A model generated the notes under the pieces. The model was not told where the DNA came from. It made no database searches and saw only the letters and a list, made by a program, of their open reading frames with translations. A program made the translations under genes and the position numbers. Shown one piece after another: positions 57,730-64,000 of a stretch of 64,000 nt of DNA. Position 1 is the stretch's first letter; the number at the start of each line of letters is the position of its first letter. The stretch comes from Haliclystus octoradiatus (lineage: Eukaryota > Cnidaria > Staurozoa > Stauromedusae > Haliclystidae): positions 5,119,543-5,183,542 of the forward strand of contig OU744452.1 of NCBI GenBank assembly GCA_916610825.1, written 5' to 3'.

Positions 57730-58400
57730 TGTGAGAACAGTTCATGAGCGTTAATGACAATTTTTTCATGAAAAACAAGCAATTTAACATTTGTGCACAT
57801 TTCATGAACTGAGGTAATTTTATTGTTTGGGGAGGTAGGTAGACTTACAGTGAAGTTGTTCCTTTTCATAATTAAGTAGGCCTGTGAAAACAGTCAATGA
57901 CCGTTAAATTAATATCTTATCCTGAATAACACGCAATTTAACATTGTAAACAGTTCACGAACGGAGTGAATTTTTTCGTAGGGGAGGTTGGTAGACCTGC
58001 AATGAAATACCATTATTCGTGAACGGTTCATGAAAATTGTTCTTTCTCATAATTTAATACAGCTATGAAAACGGTTGAACGTTAAGTTAATTTTTTCATG
58101 AAGAACATCCAATTTAACGTTTAAACACTTCATGAACTGGTTGAATTATTTTTACAGGGTTAGGTAAACTTACATTGAAATTCCATTATTTTTTCCTTCT
58201 CATAATTAAGTACACCTGTGACCTGTAAAAACAGTTCATGAACGTTAAGTTAATATCTTTTCACAAAAAAAGACAATTTGACATTTGTGAACAATTCATG
58301 AACTGAATGAATTTTTCAGTAGGTGTCGGTAGACTCAGCAGCCTTATTTTGTAATCCAATCATCTGTGAATAGTTAATGAAAGAGTGTTCATTCCCATGT
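57730..58400. repeat. diverged tandem array of TTCATGAAC-bearing units
   Basis: About four units start near 57734, 57892, 58070 and 58236 (spacing 158-178). Each has 'gttcatgaacgttaa', 'tcatgaa' then 'caatttaac', 'ttcatgaactga' and 'ggtagacttaca'. Confidence 0.65.
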
Positions 58401-61040
58401 TCCTGAATTTCCAATTAATTTTTCAATAACTTTTAAGAGACCTATTTATAAACTCTTTCGAGCAACTGATATTAACATTAACATTACAGTCAAAGTTCTA
58501 TTGAGTCAACCTTGTATATAAAGGCCACCTGCATATAATGGTCAATTCCTCTACATCTCATTGATGGTTATTATTATAAAAATATTCAAGTGTTTAATAA
58601 CTGATTTGAATTATCATTAATATTCAATAAGCAATGAACTAATTCATGAAGTTTTGCAGAAGACATATCTATATGCAGAGGGAATTGACCTAAATTTCGA
58701 AACAATGTAGAATTTTAATTGGAAAATGACAGATTTTGAAACCGTAAATCCAAAACCACAGATTATCGGATAAGGAAATAAATAGGTCTAATGCTGGATT
58801 GTCAATTGATAGTTAGTGGATGCTTCATTAATGGCGGACTAGCAGGGGCGCTCTCATCCTCATTAATTAAAAAAACAAAACATTTTTAATATTAGTGCTT
58901 AGTAGCTATTTTCAAAAAACAAGCAATTCGATTGAATTGCAATAATGATTGATTCAAAAGCAATTTTATTTTTATTAATTTAGATATTATATAATATATA
59001 ATAATAATGTTGGTACTGTGGTGTAATTGCGGTTGCAGTGATTTCTAACGGCTCTGGTAGAGAATTTATTTGAACACTGAATAGAACACATTCAAAAATA
59101 TTTTCAAATGTTCGTATGGATGTGAATCTCTGTGCTTTAAAATAATTGAAGAAATTCAACTTTCTGGAATTTGAATCAAAAGTGCCATTATAGAGCTTAC
59201 AGTATGGCACTGGAAAACAAAAGAGAAAAAACAGTAAATAGTAATACTATTAATAGAAATGTCAAAATAATATCTAGTTTTAAATTATAAAAAAAAATAC
59301 TATAAACTTGCAAATAAATAAATAATTTTGAAAATATTTCTATTTTAAGCAATATGGTGTTGTTATTGTGTTACATTCTAAAAATACATTTATTATCGTT
59401 GCAGAACTGCCGTCAATTGTAATATGTTTTTTACTTTCTATTGTATATTGAACATTTGAAAGGCCTGTCATTTTATCTCGAGGAATCTTTCTCTAAAACA
59501 AGAAAAGAAAAAGAAATTATTTCAAAACCCGGCTACATTACACATTTTTCTAATCGATTTTTTCAAATGTTAAAACCTCCATTTATACATGCATCAATAC
59601 GGTACATTTATTACAGGCTGAAATAGAATTTTAGTGAATGGCATGCTTCCAAATTAAATTTGGGTTTTGCAATAGTCGTCATTACCATCTTCTGATGATG
59701 GAAGGAGTGGTTCAGGGAGAATAGCAATCGACGCATATATGCCATAAAATCTGTTGAAATTGATCTGCAGTGTCGCCGCTGAGATCAGTAAAGAATATTA
59801 ACAATCATTGCTTTCAGAAAAAAGAGCCATTCACTCATCTAAAAAACAGAGTGGTAAAGGAGCCTTCGATAGGGAGATACTGACTCAATTTCCTACTTTA
59901 TAGTTGTCATACCATAGTCAAACAATACTCTTTTCGTCATCAAAAATACAAGCAAATAAGAATTCAAAATGGTTTATGGTATTACAACAATGTTTAGTGA
60001 TCAGAAAATAAGATTTATTTGATTATGAAAAACAAAGAATACCAATTAGTTCATGTTTGTTATCATACAATATTGATTGGTTTGCCTGTACTGTCTGCCA
60101 CTGTATTTTTGATAAATGTTCAAATAATAAGCAGCTTCTCACAGTGTACGAGAAAAGTCAGGATCCCAGAAGTCTGAGCCAATTAATCAAAAATAAGAAG
60201 ATTTGTCATTTTCAAAAAAAGTGAAAGGAATTCTATAAATATTCAGTCTTCAAAGATGCTCGTCCAAATCCGAAGCTACATCACAATACATACTTTATTG
60301 TAATGAAATTACTGTGTTCGGCGTTCTCGATTTGAAGACTTCAGAAATGGAAATGAACAATGTATTGTGATTATGAGGTATTACCTATTGTTTGTGCATT
60401 GTAAATAGTAATGTTGTAAAGATAGAGAAAAAGGAGTTGATGTGAATGTAAATGGAGAATCTCAAGAAGTCAGTTGTTGAGTACAGTCAGTTAAAAGTTT
60501 ACCTAAGAAAAAAACGTTTGTCTTGTCTGTCTCCCTCACAGTGACTCTAATGATGTTACACAATGCCATGGCTTATTTTGAAGATAGTTAAGGCAGCAAA
60601 ATTTAAAGTTCTTCTGTCTCAGTAGATATTGCTTTAATTGCTTCGTTTGGTATGTTGTGGAGTAAAATTCCAAAGAAAAGTTTAGGAAAAATTTAGGGTT
60701 TCGGAAAGTAGAACATTTTCTCAGACCCTGGTCTAACAGGCGAAACAAGCATACCCCGTTTGTTGAAAATGATAAATACTGTACAGTGTAACCCGCCTAA
60801 GTGCAGTTCAAATAAGAATAAAATTCCCGTTCAATCTGCAACCTTGACTTGAAACTTTACAAATATTTTGGGGCCAAGTCCTTGTTAAAATATTTTGAAT
60901 AACTGCAAATTTGGTTAAATGCAATAAAAACTGTTTGCGATTTTGACATGAACTTAAGAGGGTCACTGTTATATCATAAATATCATATAATAATAGGATC
61001 TATTATCATTATACAGAAACGAAAAACACACTCTGATTAA
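58400..61040. other. intergenic, nothing recognised
   Basis: AT-rich with no domain or clear repeat. Confidence 0.45.
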
Positions 61041-61049
61041 AGAGCTACC

Positions 61050-61325
61050 ACACACTTGCCATATTTTTATGTATTCATAATTACTAAACAAGAAAAAGTT
61101 GTGAGACGTGAGTGAAGCGCTAAAAATCACAGGCCCTGAGCGAGTGATTTTCAGCTTCACGAAGATTGTTATCGGAAAGTTATAATTTCTGTATTTTATC
61201 ACAGAACAAACTTTTTAAAGCTAGTGGTTTTCCCGGTTTTCGGAGCAGTGTTTTACCTTAGGATTTCATGCACGCTCTTTCGACCAATCAGATTGCAGAA
61301 AACCTTTGTGATATTTTAGAATAAA
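61050..61325. repeat. internally deleted copy of the 36183-36925 repeat
   Basis: The left arm and core of the foldback (taccacac...tactaaac, gagtgaagcgctaaaa, gagcgagtgattttcagctt) join directly to the distal segment (gattgttatc, ttttcccggttttcggagc, ggatttcatgcacgctcttt). The right arm and about 390 bp are missing. Confidence 0.65.
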
Positions 61326-61639
61326 GTTTAACACATACGCAGTACATACAATGGAATATGATATCACAACAGTCACACTGTAATAAAAAACTTCAATGAA
61401 ATCTGTAATATATGTATTTAAAGTATTTTAACCAAAAGTAATCAGAAAAGAGACTTACATATGATTTTTGCCCTTTCTTTGGATAATCTCTTTTCCGTTT
61501 AGCAGGATCATGATCATGATAGAATGTATCAAATCCAGTTGTAATTTCGTTACCATGCCGCTTCACCTGAAGTAGAAAGAAATCAATCCGTCTCTTAAGT
61601 AATATTCGACAACTAGAGATAAATCCAGAGTGGGGTTAC

Positions 61640-62024
61640 TGATTGTTTGAATTGAAATCAAATAATCTTAGAAAAGACAGAATTACTTCAACTGTTGGGG
61701 ACGGAGTTGCATTATTAATACGCAAGGATTTCAAAATTACTACTGTAAATATCCTGTCTACTTTTTACGCTCTTGAATATGTTGTTGTTGATTTACACAT
61801 CTTTGATATCGGATATTGTTTAGTTTGTTTGTACAACCCTCCTTCGTTGGCTTTGCCTTCCACCGAAGTAAACTTACCTTGTTTATTTATTGACTTTATT
61901 AGCACTGATAGTGTTTTTCCAGTTGTTATTATTGGTGACTTTAATTGTCCTTGTGTTGATTGGACAATTCCTAAATCTTGTGGATCTTCTAATGCTGCAA
62001 GGTTTTTAGACGGTATCGTTCGAA
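61640..62024 (+). mobile_element. LINE fragment, endonuclease part (5' of a nested insertion)
   Basis: RKDRITSTVGDGVALLIRKD, VVIIGDFNCPCVDW and NAARFLDGI match an APE-type LINE endonuclease. Its start is truncated. The frame is broken by the nested element at 62025. The sequence resumes at 63579. Confidence 0.75.
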
Positions 62025-63578
62025 ATTTTTTATTTATTTTTTTATCACTATTTCACGAAAGAATTTCAAACAAATTTTTACGGAGAACATACAAAGGAGA
62101 GGTTCACAAATTATATTTATATTCAAATTAATTTTTTATTCTATTTATTTTTACTTAATATGAAGTTGATGTGGGTCCATCATTACTTGCTGGATCCTAC
62201 CACATCTGTTATATTGGCAACTTGTAGGGTGTTAGTGAATGGTGTTCGCTTGATTGTTTTTGAACCTCGAATGCACAAAATTGCAGATCAATTCGTCGGG
62301 ATGGGATGGGATGAAAAGAGTGTCAATTGCATGGTCTAAAAAGGGAAGATCAGTTTGAAGCTATGGGATAGTTCATAGATGTGATATGTTAGCTTATGAC
62401 GAAATCCACCAACAAAGGCAGTGTATGCAGCTTGGGGTTGACTCTTTGCTATCTGAGACAAGCCCACTATTTGTTCATACCATTTTCTTACTAGCTCAGA
62501 AGTGTATGCAGATGTTCCTTCTGTATTTCCAATAAAGCCACCCAGATATTTCTGCCTGCTTAGCGTAATATTGATTTGTGTGCCTTCAAACACTGATTTG
62601 GCTGTTTCAGCTTTCTCTGGAGATTTCACAATTAGCCATGACTTTTTGGGGTTAGGATAGTATCCAAGTTTGGGTCCATATTCTAGGATAGTATCCCACC
62701 ATATACGTAATTCGTTGAAAGTACCTGCTCCTCCAAGATCATCAGCAAAGGCAGCATGGCGTAACTCGTTTGTTGGTAGTTGTCTAATAAACGATAACAA
62801 TGGAGTTATACCAAGTGTGTAGACCGGCATGGCCATTGGGTCTCCTTGAGTGGACCCTCTGCAGAAGCAATCTCATAGCCACCAGAAACAAACAATCGAG
62901 ATGGTGCTTGATAGCAACTACGTACATACGTGGAAATTGGAGGGATATGTATTTGATGTTGTAGAGAAGGACATTTCTATTAAGAGCATTGAAAACGTTG
63001 CTGGCATCTACTAGCAATAACCCATCTGTTTCTTTATCAGCAAAAATATCAGACATTGCATGTACTGCTGCTTCACAGCCTGCTGATTGTCCTGCGCATA
63101 GCTGGAGATTACCTGCACTGGATATATTGTCAGGTCTAGTAACAAGAATTATGGCTTTACCTATAATTCGACGTAATACCTCTCCAACACATATTGGTCG
63201 TACTCCAGGATCTTTATCTAGTGGGATAAGGCGACATGCAGTATATGCCTCAAGGGATGAAACACAATCATCACCGTCAGTGGAAAAGTGTTCTTACTTG
63301 GAACATAATAGTCTTGCAAAAGCTGCAATGGCGCAGCGTAGCTCTTTTCCTGCCATACCAAAGTTCTTGGAGACAAGAATTCTTCTCCAGCCATCAGCAT
63401 CTAGACCTGATGGACCACATGAACCCCTTGTTTTTAAGCTGATCTTGAAATAGAATCCTCATCAATGTTATTGAACATAGGATTACCAATAAATGGTATG
63501 TCACCGCTAATTAGTATTGACTCATCTGCAGGTTTAGCTGCAGGGTGCTTTACCTTGAGTTCAGCAATTGTTTTTTCA
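62025..63578 (-). mobile_element. nested antisense RT element with 12-bp target duplication
   Basis: It is flanked by GTATCGTTCGAA at 62013-62024 and 63579-63590. In minus orientation it ends in an A-rich tail at 62025, so it looks like target-primed retroposition. The frames, with at least two shifts and one stop, contain GPSGLDADGWRRIL, LLLVDASNVFNALNRN, STQGDPMAMPVYTLGITPLL, FADDLGGAG and PKKSWLIVK, which are RT motifs of an uncommon lineage. No endonuclease part is present (5' truncated). Confidence 0.75.
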
Positions 63579-64000
63579 GTATCGTTCGAAGTGGTTTTCT
63601 GTTCTCAGGACAATGCTATTTTTTGCACTAAAGTCACCAAACCATTCACATCTACTTGTGATCACTGATCTATTGGATTTAGCCTAGCTGTAAGCAATTA
63701 CAGTATTGACCTATTATCTAAATCAAAACCTACGAAACACCGAAATTTTTATAAAGCAGATTATGATTCTATTAATTCTTACTTGTCCACAATAAATTGG
63801 TTGGACGTGTTACAGGAAAGTCATGATGATGTTCAAACGTTTTGGAATAAAATTTGCCATATTCTTGACTTATCTACTTCAAAATATGTACCGTTATATA
63901 AAACTAATTCTAATCGGAATACCAAGTATACAAAAAACATTTGATTGCTGCGTTCTAAAAAGAGATCCCTTTACAAATCATCTAAAGAATCCCTATGTAA
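63579..64000 (+). mobile_element. continuation of the interrupted LINE (EN-RT linker), runs off the right edge
   Basis: After the second GTATCGTTCGAA the LINE goes on: LKSPNHSHLL...DLLDL, then KADYDSINSYLSTINWLDVL, DVQTFWNKICHIL and SKKRSLYKSS, the usual segment between endonuclease and RT. Stops show decay. Confidence 0.65.

Overview
The window is animal (metazoan) nuclear DNA. The protein-coding genes are split by GT-AG introns or stand far apart. The sequence is AT-rich, gene-poor and packed with LINEs, LTR retrotransposons, Penelope-like elements, SINEs, MITEs and foldback elements. It carries a Zic-type zinc-finger gene and an NSD-type histone methyltransferase gene, both animal developmental or chromatin families. 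The mix of copia, single-ORF LINE, Penelope and tRNA-SINE elements fits an invertebrate with a fairly large genome. I cannot assign a phylum from the sequence alone.

Layout. (1) 1-61, minus strand: the first 20 codons of a C2H2 zinc-finger gene that leaves the window to the left. (2) 62-9.8 kb: repeats and decayed transposons with no convincing gene. (3) 9.8-12.05 kb, minus strand: a paralogue of the gene at the left edge, a poly-C2H2 gene with an internal in-frame TAA and a decayed 3' finger array, so probably a pseudogene or a split gene. (4) 12.4-13.15 kb: a DNA transposon with 33-bp inverted termini. (5) 13.447-16.843 kb: a very young Ty3-like LTR element. Its LTRs are identical over 183 bp and its target duplication (ACTTA) is perfect. 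It has gag, a textbook -1 frameshift signal and pol with protease, RT and RNase H, but the integrase core is deleted. (6) 23.52-24.85 kb, plus strand: an intronless Zic gene. (7) 26.846-55.569 kb, plus strand: a complete eight-exon NSD gene. All eight exons join in phase to 977 codons plus stop, giving PWWP, four PHD fingers, PWWP, AWS, SET, post-SET and a C-terminal PHD/Cys-His module. (8) 55.6-64 kb: intergenic repeats, ending in a LINE interrupted by a second, antisense RT element.

The NSD introns are a transposon museum. Intron 1 holds an intact antisense copia element (identical 211-bp LTRs, TSD GATAG, an initiator-Met-tRNA primer site). Intron 3 holds a full-length single-ORF LINE with a 16-bp target duplication and two Penelope endonuclease fragments. 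Introns 2, 3 and 4 hold foldbacks and SINEs. Intron 7 ends in a seven-copy 137-bp minisatellite that runs right up to the splice acceptor of the last exon. An ATG-tailed retroposon end begins directly at the donor of exon 3.

The most unusual items are these: the integrase-less but apparently recently mobile Ty3-like element with its frameshift hairpin; the poly-zinc-finger gene with a three-finger super-repeat and TAA-TGC interruptions; the nested antisense RT with a 12-bp duplication; the foldbacks that share a core but have different arms; and a dispersed family of repeats built from the palindrome GTTCATGAAC, one member of which is a TTAA-flanked MITE.
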